Shown piece after piece: positions 8,980 to 18,794 of a stretch of DNA of 64,000 nucleotides (its first letter is position 1; every line of letters begins with the position of its first letter). The notes beneath the pieces were generated by a model that saw only the letters and a program-made list of their open reading frames with translations, ran no database searches and was not told where the DNA came from. The translations under genes were made by a program, and so were the position numbers. Source of the stretch: Methylomonas koyamae (lineage in GTDB: Bacteria; Pseudomonadota; Gammaproteobacteria; Methylococcales; Methylomonadaceae); assembly GCF_019669905.1 (NCBI RefSeq), contig NZ_AP019777.1, positions 2,728,001 through 2,792,000 of the forward strand, read 5' to 3'.

Positions 8980-9546
8980 ATGGCACTGCTAACTCCACGC
9001 ACTTACCGGTCAGCCTTTGCGGCCGCATTGATTTTCAGTACTGCGGCGACGGCTTCTTTCGTCAACACCTCGCCGTTGATCGCGAGTTCGCGCAGCTCGC
9101 GTAATGTCGACAACGGCTATGCCGGCCTGAAATGGACCTTGGGAGAAAGCTTCATACCGGAACTGGTGGTCGGGTTTCGCCATGCCAACGTCGGCTCGAA
9201 CGGCGAGACCTACGGCGGCGACATTTCATTTTCGTTTCGCGTCTGGGGCGGACTGCAACCCGGCCAGATCCGCTTGAAATATTTTAACGGCGCCGATTAT
9301 TTGCAGGGCGAAGTCGGCGGCGGCTACGACTTCAAAAACGGCTTCTTCGTCGGTCTCGGCGGCAAAGCCCCATTTTCCAGCGTCGGCTTGGATTACCAAT
9401 TTAGCGGCCCGGTGCCGTTGGTACCCTATTTCATGCTGGATTCTATCGGCCAATACCGCAAGCCGGCGGTCAATTTCAGAATCACCTGTCCGTTACCAGG
9501 CCAACATTACAATCCGGTAACCGGACTCTGCGGCGGAATCATCTAA
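8980..9546 (+). CDS. Exported beta-rich hypothetical protein
   Basis: 188 residues from the ATG at 8980, chosen because it gives an N-terminal signal peptide (TYRSAFAAALIFSTAATASF) after a positively charged start. The mature part is rich in glycine and aromatic residues in alternating short strands (for example GYAGLKWTLGE, VVGFRHANV, GGGYDFKNGFFVGLGG), as in small outer-membrane barrels or periplasmic beta proteins. Two cysteines in the C-terminal CPLPGQHYNPVTGLC may form a disulfide. Function unknown. The frame remains open far upstream, but that part lacks protein-like composition. Confidence 0.65.
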   Translation: MALLTPRTYRSAFAAALIFSTAATASFVNTSPLIASSRSSRNVDNGYAGLKWTLGESFIPELVVGFRHANVGSNGETYGGDISFSFRVWGGLQPGQIRLKYFNGADYLQGEVGGGYDFKNGFFVGLGGKAPFSSVGLDYQFSGPVPLVPYFMLDSIGQYRKPAVNFRITCPLPGQHYNPVTGLCGGII

Positions 9547-9781
9547 ATTTCGAGCGGCCGACGCCTTGCGCGCCGCCGCCGTTAAATTTTTCGCCGATTC
9601 AGCGGATGGCTGTTAAACGCCTTGTCTCCTGCCGCCAATGCTCGCGAACAGCTCCGATCCTATTGGTATTGGTCGGCGCCCCACTTTGCGGGGATATTTA
9701 CTTAACCGGGTTTACCCAAAACTCAGGACGCCCCCGTAACGTCGGCGCCGACCACCATTAATACTCTGCTTGAAATGGCGG

Positions 9782-10369
9782 TCACCGCTTCAAGTTGATA
9801 TTGATATGCACAACCCTAAGCAACTCCTCGCTGCTGTGCCGATGCCTGCTAACGTAAGCCCAACGCATGTCGTGGTCTGAGGTCAAGCCCTCCTGGCATT
9901 CCGGCAACTCAGCATCGGCTTGGCTACGCAAACGCATCACGATGTCAGCAATGCCGGGCTTCTTGACATATTCGATCACGTAACCGCTGGGCTGCCGGCC
10001 TGTCGAATATCGCGAAATTAACTGCGTGATAGCTTGCGCATGGTAGACCGGGCCGTCATAAATTTTCGCTTCCGCCAAGCGCTGCTCGGCGCTTAATAGA
10101 CTTTCCGAACGGATCGTCAGATCGACTCGGCCGTTGCTATAAGCTTCGCGGACCACAGACAATCCGGGCATGCTTAAGGCCGCGGCCAAAAATGCAGACA
10201 GTTTTTCCTCGCTATCGCCGGCCAAATGATGCGCTTCGGCTTCCATGCGCTGAATGCAACGCGCGAAGTGCAAATCGAGGAAATCATCGAAATCTTCGGC
10301 GCCGCGTGCCTCGTAAAGTCTTCTCAGCTCGGGAAACCAATTAAACAGTCGGCTTAATTTACCGCTCAT
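9782..10369 (-). CDS. PD-(D/E)XK-like protein at the end of RM operon 1
   Basis: 195 residues, not recognised by family. A core resembling the PD-(D/E)XK nuclease fold is visible: VDLTIRSE, then LAEAKIYDG giving an E-x-K pair, followed by a helix with QLISRYSTG. Its start overlaps the 3' end of hsdR by 11 bases, making it the last gene of the operon. It could be an accessory nuclease or a nuclease-fold structural partner of the RM complex. The fold call is a reading of motifs only. Confidence 0.65.
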   Translation of the reverse strand: MSGKLSRLFNWFPELRRLYEARGAEDFDDFLDLHFARCIQRMEAEAHHLAGDSEEKLSAFLAAALSMPGLSVVREAYSNGRVDLTIRSESLLSAEQRLAEAKIYDGPVYHAQAITQLISRYSTGRQPSGYVIEYVKKPGIADIVMRLRSQADAELPECQEGLTSDHDMRWAYVSRHRHSSEELLRVVHININLKR

Positions 10370-13300
10370 CGCGGCCTCCCGCGTTTACCTTCGCTTCCGG
10401 CAACACCACCCAGCGCATGCTCAAGCTGTCCGCCCAATCCGCGTTCGCACCACCGGCTTGTGCCCGCTGCCGCACGGCATCAAAATTCAATGGCCGATTT
10501 GCCGGCTTGCTGTCTATTTCAATAAACTCGCGGCGCAATACGCCCACATCGTCGGCCGATAGTAAATTCAATACCGGGAACAGGATATGGCTGACCGAGA
10601 GCTGTTCCCGCGCCTCAACTGCCGCCAGGTCCGCCAAATTCAAAGAATCTCGCTCGCCCGCATCGAGTTGGCCAAATAAAGCCTCCACCGCCTTGATCCA
10701 GATCGGCGCATCGCCAAACGCAGCCCGTACTATACTGGCGGCTCGGGTTTTCAGCCGACTCGAATGGTCGGCTGAGCCAGTCGATCCCGGCCTATAAGTC
10801 ACGTCAAACACCGTATCAGTCAACCAGCGCTTAAAGTTGGCATTGTCGCTAAACTGTTTGAACAGCTCAGTATGATCGGCCAGTAGTTCGAGAATCACGC
10901 GATTTAACGCCTTGTCATGTTCGAGGCGAGCGTTCTGTTTGTCGGAGTGCTGCACGGCATTTTGATAGGCCTTGTCTTGAGAAACCCGATTCGGAATGTC
11001 CTCGGTAATCACCTTGCGAATTTTGTCGCCATCCTTCCATTCGATATTGCCGAACAAGTCGTTAAAGGCTTTGATGATGTTGGACAATTTGTCGATTTCG
11101 GTAATCCCACCGCCGCCACCCGCGCTGGTCGGTGCCGGTTCCACACTGCCATCTTCGTCCTCCATGCCCATACTCAACGCGGCTTTCACTTCCGGCCGAT
11201 AGCTATCCATGTCGATGGCAACGAGCACACCCTTGGAAAGGTCTTCCTCTTTCGGCGCCGGTAATTTTGGAATGAGGAAATTCAGGAAAATTGCCAGCTT
11301 TTCCCAGGCCGGGTGACCATAGGTCAAAATAGCCCCAAGGAATCCATAACTACGCACGAAGGCTTTGGCTTTACCCTTAAACTCGACTTGCGCATTTTCA
11401 TCCAACTGCTGCTGGTACGCTTCGACGCAAATATCCAGAATCGGGTCCAGCTTGTCGCGGTCCGCGCCTTTGACGTACAACGCCACCAAGTCCTCAACTT
11501 GCTGCCAGGCATATACCTGATGGCCGTCCAGATCGTTTTTCAGGTCATGTAGTTTGTTCGGGTCGGTTTCGCCGACCTGCACCGTGGCGCGGTAATATTC
11601 CTGAAACGCCGCCTTCACCGCTTCGGCGTTGTCGGCAAAATCCAGCACGAAGGTATCGTGTTTTTGCGGGTGGGCGCGATTCAACCGCGACAGGGTTTGT
11701 ACAGCCAACACCCCGGCCAACGGCTTGTCGACGTACATCGTATGCAGCAACGGTTCGTCGAAGCCGGTGACGAATTTGTTGGCGACGATCAAAATCCGAT
11801 ACGGGTCTTGCTTCAGCTTGGCCGGAATGTCCTTGCTAGGGAAACCATTCATATCGGCTTCGGTAACATTCTTGCCGCCCACTTCTTGTTCGCCAGAGAA
11901 CGCCACGATGGCCTTGTACGGACTTTTGATTTCCTGCAAATAGTCGCTGATCTCGCGGTAATAATCGATGGCCCGCGCGATGCCATTGCACACCACCATC
12001 GCCCGCGCCTGACCGCCGATTTTGCGCTTGCCGATCACTTGCGCCGTGAAATGATCGATCATGATTTCGGCCTTGCGGCGTATGGCCTTGTCGTGCGACT
12101 CGACGTAATGGCGGATTTTTTTCAGCGCCTTGACCTTGTCAAAATCCGGGTCGTCTTCCACGGTCTTGGCGACGCGGTAAAAGCTGTCCACCGGCGTGTA
12201 ATTCTTGATCACATCCAGGATGAAACCTTCCTGAATCGCCTGCTTGGTGGTGTAGGTCAATTCCGGCGGCGAACGAAAATGTACGTCGCCGCCTTCCTGG
12301 TAACGCTCGCCGAATAACTCCAGGGTTTTGTTTTTCGGCGTCGCGGTAAAGGCAAAGTAGCTGGCGTTGGCCAGCATCTTGCGCGACTCGATCAGCTTGT
12401 TCACCGCATCCTCGACCGACTCTTCGTCGTCCTCGTCGTCGCCGGGCGCGGCGGACAAGGCGATATGCATCTTGGCGGTGGTCTTGCCGCCCTGGCTGGA
12501 ATGCGCTTCGTCGATCAGCAGTGCGAAACGCCGGGACCCCAGGTCGTCCAATTCATCCAGAATGAACGGAAACTTTTGCACCGTGGTGACGATGATTTTT
12601 TTGCCCTTGCGCAGAAAGCCGCGCAATTCCTCGGCGCTATCGGAGTGGCCAAAGATCGAAGCAACGTGGTCATAGCCCTTGATGGTCTTGGCAATCTGCG
12701 TATCCAAGGCGCGGCGGTCGGTGATGACGACCACCGAATCGAACTGGGCGCTGTTGGCGTCGTCGGCTTGCTTCAACTCCACCAACTGATGCGCCAGCCA
12801 GGCGATGGTATTGCTCTTGCCGCTGCCGGCCGAATGCTGAATCAGGTAGCGGCGGCCCACGCCTTCGGCACCACAAAGACGCAACAAGGCCCGCACCGTG
12901 CGCAGTTGATGGAAACGCGGAAATACCTGCTTGCGTTTTTTCTTGCCGCGTTCGTCTTCCTCTTCGACGATCTGGGCAAAGTTTTCGATGATGTTGGCCA
13001 GCGATTCTTTGGCCAGCACCTGCTTCCACAGATAATCGGTTTTCAGTCCGTCCGGATTGGGCGGATTGCCGGCGCCACTGTTCCAGCCCTGATTGAAGGG
13101 TAAAAACCACGCCGTTTTGCCGGTCAGATGGGTGCAAAACGCCACCTCGCTATCGTCCACCGCAAAATGCACGATGCAACGGCCCATTTGAAACAACAAT
13201 TCGCGCGGGTCGCGGTCGGTTTGATATTGCGTGATGGCATCGGCCACCGTTTGTTTGGTCAGCGAGTTTTTCAGTTCAAAAGTCGCCACCGGCAGGCCGT

Positions 13301-13796
13301 TGATGAAAATTGCCATGTCCAGCGAGCGCGCGGTTTCGTCGTTGCTGTAACGTAGCTGGCGGGTGACGCTGAAAATATTTTTAGCGAAATTCTCCGCCGA
13401 GCTGGCATTGCCCGGCGTCGGCAGAAATTTATACAAATCGGCATGCACCGGGCCGTGGCTGACGCCTTTGCGCAACACATCCACCACGCCGCGCTTGGCG
13501 ATTTCGCCCTGAATGCGATGCAGAAACTGGCTGCGTTTGATGCCGTCCTGCGCCAACTCCAAGGTTTCGACAGTCTTGGGCTGGGTGGCCTGCAAAAAGG
13601 CCAGCAACTTGACGACATCCAGCGCCACGTCGCGGTTGTAATCGGCGGGCAGGCCTTGCTGATAGCCGCCGACGCTGTAATAACCCACGCTGGATTGAAC
13701 CGCGTTATCCGCGGCAAAGTCGGGTGTCGGTTGACCAGTGAGATGTTTAACGATCAGGGCTTCCAAACCTTTTTCGCTGGTGTCGGTGGGCTTCAT
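10359..13796 (-). CDS. hsdR: Type I restriction enzyme, R subunit (system 1)
   Basis: Restriction and DNA-translocase subunit, 1,145 residues from the ATG at 13796; codons further upstream lie antisense-like over the preceding gene and are not protein-like. An N-terminal nuclease domain (SLDMAIFINGLPVATFELKNS, giving D and E-x-K) precedes the SF2 motor: Walker A HSAGSGKSNT near residue 320, DEAHSS near 427, then FTATP and the C-terminal helicase motifs (VTGFDEPLLHTMYVDKPL, QTLSRLNR). The start overlaps the stop of the upstream DUF1016 gene (ATGA). With HsdM and HsdS it would cut DNA lacking the host methylation pattern. Confidence 0.95.
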   Translation of the reverse strand: MKPTDTSEKGLEALIVKHLTGQPTPDFAADNAVQSSVGYYSVGGYQQGLPADYNRDVALDVVKLLAFLQATQPKTVETLELAQDGIKRSQFLHRIQGEIAKRGVVDVLRKGVSHGPVHADLYKFLPTPGNASSAENFAKNIFSVTRQLRYSNDETARSLDMAIFINGLPVATFELKNSLTKQTVADAITQYQTDRDPRELLFQMGRCIVHFAVDDSEVAFCTHLTGKTAWFLPFNQGWNSGAGNPPNPDGLKTDYLWKQVLAKESLANIIENFAQIVEEEDERGKKKRKQVFPRFHQLRTVRALLRLCGAEGVGRRYLIQHSAGSGKSNTIAWLAHQLVELKQADDANSAQFDSVVVITDRRALDTQIAKTIKGYDHVASIFGHSDSAEELRGFLRKGKKIIVTTVQKFPFILDELDDLGSRRFALLIDEAHSSQGGKTTAKMHIALSAAPGDDEDDEESVEDAVNKLIESRKMLANASYFAFTATPKNKTLELFGERYQEGGDVHFRSPPELTYTTKQAIQEGFILDVIKNYTPVDSFYRVAKTVEDDPDFDKVKALKKIRHYVESHDKAIRRKAEIMIDHFTAQVIGKRKIGGQARAMVVCNGIARAIDYYREISDYLQEIKSPYKAIVAFSGEQEVGGKNVTEADMNGFPSKDIPAKLKQDPYRILIVANKFVTGFDEPLLHTMYVDKPLAGVLAVQTLSRLNRAHPQKHDTFVLDFADNAEAVKAAFQEYYRATVQVGETDPNKLHDLKNDLDGHQVYAWQQVEDLVALYVKGADRDKLDPILDICVEAYQQQLDENAQVEFKGKAKAFVRSYGFLGAILTYGHPAWEKLAIFLNFLIPKLPAPKEEDLSKGVLVAIDMDSYRPEVKAALSMGMEDEDGSVEPAPTSAGGGGGITEIDKLSNIIKAFNDLFGNIEWKDGDKIRKVITEDIPNRVSQDKAYQNAVQHSDKQNARLEHDKALNRVILELLADHTELFKQFSDNANFKRWLTDTVFDVTYRPGSTGSADHSSRLKTRAASIVRAAFGDAPIWIKAVEALFGQLDAGERDSLNLADLAAVEAREQLSVSHILFPVLNLLSADDVGVLRREFIEIDSKPANRPLNFDAVRQRAQAGGANADWADSLSMRWVVLPEAKVNAGGRDER

Positions 13797-14917
13797 GCGT
13801 TGTCTCCCTTTTTCTTGCGCCGGGGCTTGAGCGCTTGATTCGCTGTCTCGGCAATAGCCGCCGGTAGCGGTGAAGTGGCCTGAGCGGTTCGTTCGCGCGC
13901 CAGTTCCACGGCGCGGTGCAGCTGTGCCTGCAAAACTTTCATGTCCGGGATGTGTGCCAGATATTCGGCCACGCGGATATTGGAGGCATCCATATCCATC
14001 AGCTTGACCTGCTCGGCGTCCTTGGTGGCGCACAGAATCAGCCCGATGGGCGGCTCTTCGCCCACGGCGCGGTCATATTGGTTTAGCCAACGCAGATATA
14101 GCTCCATCTGCCCCTTGTGCGCGGGCTGGAACTTCTCCAGCTTCAGTTCCACCGCGACCAAACGTTTCAGGTAGCGGTGGTAGAACAGCAGGTCGAGGTA
14201 GAAATCGTCCGCGCCGACACTGATGCGCTTTTGCCGCGCCACGAAAGTGAAGCCCACGCCCAGTTCCAGCAGGAATCGCTCCATTTCGCGCAGAATAGCG
14301 TCTTCCAGGTCGCGCTCGCTGTAGTCGTGCGGCAGGCCCAGAAAGTCCAGCATGTATGGGTCGCGGAACACCAGCTCGGGCGTCATTTGCCCACCCGCGC
14401 GCAGGTGGCTGAGTTCGGCCTTCAACACTTCTTCCGGCTGCTTGGCGATGGCCGTGCGCAGGTACAACTGGCTGGCGATGCGCTCGCGCAGGGTGCGGAC
14501 GCTCCAGCGTTCTACGCGGCACATTTCCGCGTAGAATTCACGTTCCAGCGGCTGTTTTAGCGGTATCAACGCGATGAAGTGGGTCCAGCTCAATTGTCGT
14601 GACAGTGATACGACAATTTCCTCGTCAGGAAAAACTTCGGCGAACTGGATCATGCGTGCCAAGTTCTTGGCCCCGAAACCTTGACCATACTCCCGCACCA
14701 ATTCTTGCGACAGTGTCGCAAGAATCTGCTCGCCGTACTCCGCGCGGCCATCGCGCAGAACTTCACTACGGATGCGTTTACCTACATGCCAATACAGCAT
14801 CGTCAGCGTGGCGTTGGCGGTCTGCGCGACGTGCTGGCGGGCGGAGTCGATCAGGCCGCGCAACTCCAGTAATAAGGCGTCGGCCGGTTTGGGTGCGGCG
14901 GGCTTATTCTTCGCCAT
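13793..14917 (-). CDS. DUF1016 (YhcG-type) nuclease-domain protein
   Basis: 374 residues from ATG 14917 (MAKNKPAAPKP); a longer open frame runs into the hsdS 3' end and is less credible. The N-terminal half has the DUF1016 helical domain (LRGLIDSARQHVAQTANATLTMLYWHVGKRI). The C-terminal half has the PD-(D/E)XK nuclease core, with DDFYLDLLFYHRYLKRLVAVELKL providing the D and E-x-K. Such proteins often accompany type I RM and other defence loci; their biochemical role is poorly known. It overlaps hsdS by 14 bases and hsdR by 4. Confidence 0.88.
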   Translation of the reverse strand: MAKNKPAAPKPADALLLELRGLIDSARQHVAQTANATLTMLYWHVGKRIRSEVLRDGRAEYGEQILATLSQELVREYGQGFGAKNLARMIQFAEVFPDEEIVVSLSRQLSWTHFIALIPLKQPLEREFYAEMCRVERWSVRTLRERIASQLYLRTAIAKQPEEVLKAELSHLRAGGQMTPELVFRDPYMLDFLGLPHDYSERDLEDAILREMERFLLELGVGFTFVARQKRISVGADDFYLDLLFYHRYLKRLVAVELKLEKFQPAHKGQMELYLRWLNQYDRAVGEEPPIGLILCATKDAEQVKLMDMDASNIRVAEYLAHIPDMKVLQAQLHRAVELARERTAQATSPLPAAIAETANQALKPRRKKKGDNA

Positions 14918-16328
14918 CGTCTTCCTCCCCATCGGCTTCGATGTCTTCGCTTCCGACCAGCGCCGCCAGGTCTTCCTCGGCCACCACGTCATCCGGGCCG
15001 GGCAGCCAATCGCGCACATCGATTTGGCCGGTGACGACATCGGCTATCAGGCGGTCACGGTATTCAAGGATAAGTTTGATTTCCTCAGATGCGCTCCTAA
15101 TTGCATCATCTAATGGCCCAGATTCATTCTTTATCCATGTGCAAATGCTTTTTTGCTCTTCAATTGGAGGCAAGGGAATCACTGCGTTTTTTACATCATG
15201 CTTGGATAGGGCATAGCGAGTAACTCCGGTTGCCAGAACATGAAGTTGCTCGGCAACTTGAGACGACCCGATTGCATAGAATAAAAATTCACCCTTGAGT
15301 TGGTTTAGATCTGGGCGCAGCAGACCAAGATGGTATGCACAAACTACACCTGGGAGGCTTTCGGGCACCCATGCGGGTATGGCAATGTCTTCTGGCGTTT
15401 CTGAATCTTTGGTAATAATGACATCACCAGCTTGGAGCGTAAGTCGGGAAATTTCACTTGGAGTCGCTGTGGCTTGCATCAAAGCCATTTCGGCGTTTAT
15501 CTCGTTATTCTTATAAACATCAGTGTAATTACACAAGCGAACTGGAATTTCGTTGTCGTGCGAATGCTTATCCACACCACTGAAACGCACATCAGCAATG
15601 TGTTTCAAAAGAGTAATACTCCAATGCTCTGGGATGTCTCCCAACCAATCGAAACCTGAGGGCTGAAGCTTAATCGATAGGTCAATGCCACGAGTAACCG
15701 CTTGATCAATAATTCGCAGCTTTTGCTCGTTTAGCAATTTAATCAATTCACGCTTGGCCTTAACAAAACGGGCGATGTGGGCATCCTGCACCCGCAGATA
15801 TGCGACGATTTGATCCTGCTCGACTCGCGGCGGCATCGGAATACTAAGCGACGCAAAGCGATCAGAATAAAGCCGCAAGAAGCCAGAGGTTCCCGTCCCA
15901 AGCCCTTTCGACTCAGACCGAAATAAACCACGCATTGGTGCTGATCGAAACAAGTGCCCGAGAAATTCTGGATTGTCATCTCGAATTAACCTGAACACCG
16001 CGTAGTCTGGGCTAACAAGACCATGTAACGAGCTACAAAAGAACATGGCATTACCGGCTTGCATTCGATTCAAGACCAATTCATCAGGATGCGTTCGCTT
16101 ATAGCCGATCAGATGTTCTGCACCAATAAGCTTGTTAGAGACATCGTTGTGCGGAACCAATCCTCTATGCTGACGCATTGACAATAATTGTTCCTTACCG
16201 GTTGTCGAACGATCATCAATTTCTTGGAGAAAATTTTTAGCACGTAACAACTGCCAATGCGCTGGTACACGCGGCACCCATCTGGACGATGTATTCTTAT
16301 ACTCCGTGTAGGCTGATAGTTTATCCAT
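14904..16328 (-). CDS. hsdS: Type I restriction enzyme, specificity subunit (system 1)
   Basis: DNA-recognition subunit of 474 residues. Two target-recognition domains (about 1-165 and 215-390) are each followed by a conserved helix (EQDQIVAYLRVQDAHIARFVKAKRE and EEQKSICTWIKNES), giving the usual half-circle. The domain repeats are visible as WVPRVPAHWQLLRAK and WLGDIPEHWSITLLK. Start is the ATG at 16328, one base overlapping the hsdM stop (TGATG). The recognition domains are clearly more AT-rich than hsdM and hsdR, as expected of exchangeable parts. The acidic tail EDIEADGEEDDGEE is unusual. Confidence 0.93.
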   Translation of the reverse strand: MDKLSAYTEYKNTSSRWVPRVPAHWQLLRAKNFLQEIDDRSTTGKEQLLSMRQHRGLVPHNDVSNKLIGAEHLIGYKRTHPDELVLNRMQAGNAMFFCSSLHGLVSPDYAVFRLIRDDNPEFLGHLFRSAPMRGLFRSESKGLGTGTSGFLRLYSDRFASLSIPMPPRVEQDQIVAYLRVQDAHIARFVKAKRELIKLLNEQKLRIIDQAVTRGIDLSIKLQPSGFDWLGDIPEHWSITLLKHIADVRFSGVDKHSHDNEIPVRLCNYTDVYKNNEINAEMALMQATATPSEISRLTLQAGDVIITKDSETPEDIAIPAWVPESLPGVVCAYHLGLLRPDLNQLKGEFLFYAIGSSQVAEQLHVLATGVTRYALSKHDVKNAVIPLPPIEEQKSICTWIKNESGPLDDAIRSASEEIKLILEYRDRLIADVVTGQIDVRDWLPGPDDVVAEEDLAALVGSEDIEADGEEDDGEE

Positions 16329-18769
16329 CAACCGACTCCCACAATCTTGTGCAGCAAACCTTCCGTCTGCTGTTCCAGAGCCAGAATATCGGCGCGGATT
16401 TCCGCCAAGGTCCGTAGCGGCGCGGGCCGGTAGAAATAACGGGCAAACGAGATTTCATAGCCGATTTTGGTGGCGTCCATCGCGATCCAGGCGTCCGGGG
16501 CATGCGGCAGCACTTCGCGGACGAAAAAGGCTTCGATGCCGCCGGGTTCGGTCAACGGTACCTGTTCGGTATCGCGCAAATCGCTGTCGGCTTCGTATTC
16601 CAGCATGTAGCGGTCTTTGCCGTCTTCTTCCAGATACGCGCCGTCGTAACCCGGTTGGAAGTATTCGCTGGCTTTGAGTTTGGTACGTTTGGCAATGACG
16701 GGCGGCGCGGTTTCGTCACGCCAGCTGACCGCTTTGTAAATCAACTTTTTGTCGGCCGCGCTGGGTTTCTTGTCGAGCTGTTTCATGGCTGCATCGAAAC
16801 GCACGCGAAATTGGTTGTGATCGTCAAAGACGCCCTCGCCCAGTTCTTGTTGCGCCAAACGGGCCAGTTCGACCAAGGTAAGGTCGCGCAACCAGGTAGC
16901 GGGATCGAGCAGTTTCTTGCGCTTTTGAGACGATACGATCCTGTATCGTCCCCCTTCGGGGTCGCTATGCGATCCAAATCCGTTCCAGACGGATTTGTCC
17001 GGCACGGCTTTCTTGGCGGGCTTGCTGTCCTCGTCGCCATCGTCATCCGCTTCTTCCTCGCTGTCGTCACCTTTCAACCAGGCTTCGATCTCCGGCCGCA
17101 GTTTTGCGAATTGATCGTACAGCGCGTCGCCCCAGCGACTGTAGATTTCGCTACGCACCGTTTCGTCGCCGGAGGCAAAGCGCAGGGTTTCGATAGCACT
17201 GCGTTTAAGCTGGCTCTTCAGACGTAATGGCCGCTCGACGGTGATTTTCCAGTAACCAAAATCGGCATTGTTAAACCATTTGGCTTCCGGACTGGTCTTT
17301 TCCGTCTCTTCATCGGCCGGCGGCAGCTGCAGGTAATGTTCCAGAATCCGGGCGATATCGGCTTCGCCGAGCGCGCAATTTTTCTTGCCCAAGTTGCGGC
17401 GCAACGGCTGAAACCATTGGCTGGCGTCGATCAGTTGCACTTTGCCTTTGCGGTGTTCGGCCTTGCGGTTGGTCAGCACCCAGATGTAGGTGGCGATGCC
17501 GGTGTTGTAAAAGATATTCAGCGGCAAGGCGATGATGGCTTCCAGCCAATCGTTTTCGATGGCCCAACGGCGGATGTTGCTTTCGCCCTGGCCGGCGTCG
17601 CCGGTGAACAATGCCGAACCGTTATGCACCAAGGCGATGCGGCTACCCAGCGGGGTGTTGTGCTTCATCTTCTGCAGCTTGTTGACCAGGAACATCAATT
17701 GGCCGTCGCTGGAACGGGTGATGAGTTTGTATTCCGGGTCGCCGTCGTGGGTGACCATGAAGCGCGGATCGCTAAAGCCGGCTTTGCCGCCCATGCGTTC
17801 CAGGTCGGTTTTCCAGCTTTTGCCGTACGGCGGATTGGACAGCATGAAGTCGAATTCGCGCGCCGGAAACTGGTCGGCCGACAAGGTGGATTTATCCGCG
17901 CCGCCGACGATGTTTTCGGCTTCTTCGCCTTCGCCCTTGAGCAGCAAATCGGCTTTGCAGATGGCGTAGGTTTCCGGGTTGATTTCCTGGCCGAATAAAT
18001 GAATCGACACTTCCTTACCGTGGCTGGCGGCCAGTTCCAGCAAGGTTTCCTCGGCCACGGTCAGCATGCCGCCGGTACCGCAGGCACCGTCGTACAAGGT
18101 GTAAGTGCCGGATTCGATCCGGTCGGCGATCGGCACGAATAACAACTTGGCCATCAGTTTGACCACGTCGCGCGGCGTCCAGTGTTCGCCGGCTTCTTCG
18201 TTGTTGTCTTCGTTAAAGCGGCGAATCAATTCCTCGAAGGCCGTGCCCATGCCGTGATTGTCCAGCCCCGGCAGTTTGATGCGGCCGTCACCATCGAGCA
18301 CGGGTTGCGGCGACAGATTGACATCCGGATTGAGAAAATCTTCGATCAAGTAGCCGAGAACATTGGCATCGACCAAGGTCTGAATCTGGTCGCGGAACTT
18401 GAATTTGGCCAGAATTTCCTGGACGTTGTGCGAAAAACCGTCGAGATAATCGATGAAGTTATCGCGCAATCGTTGGCCTTGGCCGCTGGCCGCCAGACGC
18501 GACAGGGTGAATTCCGAGGTGTTGTAAAACGCTTGACCGGCGGCCATGCGTAGCGCGCCTTCTTGATCGAGCACGCCGTGCTGATCGAGAAATTTCTTAC
18601 GTTCCAACACCGCGTCTTTGCTGGACTCCAGCACGGCATCGAGACGACGCAGCACGGTAAACGGCAGTATCACATCGCGGTATTTGCCGCGCACATACAC
18701 GTCGCGCAGACGGTCATCGGCGATATTCCAGATGAAGTCCGCAATCCATTTAAGTTGGCTTTGATCCAT
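16328..18769 (-). CDS. hsdM: Type I restriction enzyme, N6-adenine methyltransferase subunit (system 1)
   Basis: 813 residues, long for HsdM. The N-terminal helical domain (WIADFIWNIADDRLRDVYVRGKYRDVILPFTVLRRL) precedes the SAM-binding motif DGACGTGGMLTVAEE and the catalytic NPPYGKSW. The protein protects host DNA by adenine methylation. Around residues 590-615 an acidic linker is followed by an insertion, coded by 16929-16997, that consists entirely of hairpin-forming DNA (listed separately) and splits an otherwise conserved VPDK...RKKLLDP stretch. The frame is kept, so the protein is probably still made. hsdS follows with a 1-base overlap; the ATPase gene lies 25 bases upstream. Confidence 0.94.
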   Translation of the reverse strand: MDQSQLKWIADFIWNIADDRLRDVYVRGKYRDVILPFTVLRRLDAVLESSKDAVLERKKFLDQHGVLDQEGALRMAAGQAFYNTSEFTLSRLAASGQGQRLRDNFIDYLDGFSHNVQEILAKFKFRDQIQTLVDANVLGYLIEDFLNPDVNLSPQPVLDGDGRIKLPGLDNHGMGTAFEELIRRFNEDNNEEAGEHWTPRDVVKLMAKLLFVPIADRIESGTYTLYDGACGTGGMLTVAEETLLELAASHGKEVSIHLFGQEINPETYAICKADLLLKGEGEEAENIVGGADKSTLSADQFPAREFDFMLSNPPYGKSWKTDLERMGGKAGFSDPRFMVTHDGDPEYKLITRSSDGQLMFLVNKLQKMKHNTPLGSRIALVHNGSALFTGDAGQGESNIRRWAIENDWLEAIIALPLNIFYNTGIATYIWVLTNRKAEHRKGKVQLIDASQWFQPLRRNLGKKNCALGEADIARILEHYLQLPPADEETEKTSPEAKWFNNADFGYWKITVERPLRLKSQLKRSAIETLRFASGDETVRSEIYSRWGDALYDQFAKLRPEIEAWLKGDDSEEEADDDGDEDSKPAKKAVPDKSVWNGFGSHSDPEGGRYRIVSSQKRKKLLDPATWLRDLTLVELARLAQQELGEGVFDDHNQFRVRFDAAMKQLDKKPSAADKKLIYKAVSWRDETAPPVIAKRTKLKASEYFQPGYDGAYLEEDGKDRYMLEYEADSDLRDTEQVPLTEPGGIEAFFVREVLPHAPDAWIAMDATKIGYEISFARYFYRPAPLRTLAEIRADILALEQQTEGLLHKIVGVG
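16929..16997. repeat. Cluster of four tandem hairpins inserted in hsdM
   Basis: Four perfect inverted repeats lie end to end in 69 bp: 16929-16936 with 16943-16950 (GACGATAC/GTATCGTC); 16951-16954 with 16958-16961 (CCCC/GGGG); 16962-16965 with 16969-16972 (TCGC/GCGA); and 16975-16983 with 16989-16997 (CAAATCCGT/ACGGATTTG). The length is a multiple of three and free of stops in the hsdM frame. It looks like a small palindromic mobile repeat (REP/MITE-like) tolerated inside a gene. Confidence 0.75.
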
Positions 18770-18794
18770 GGTTTCCTATCGCCGGTTGCCCGGC

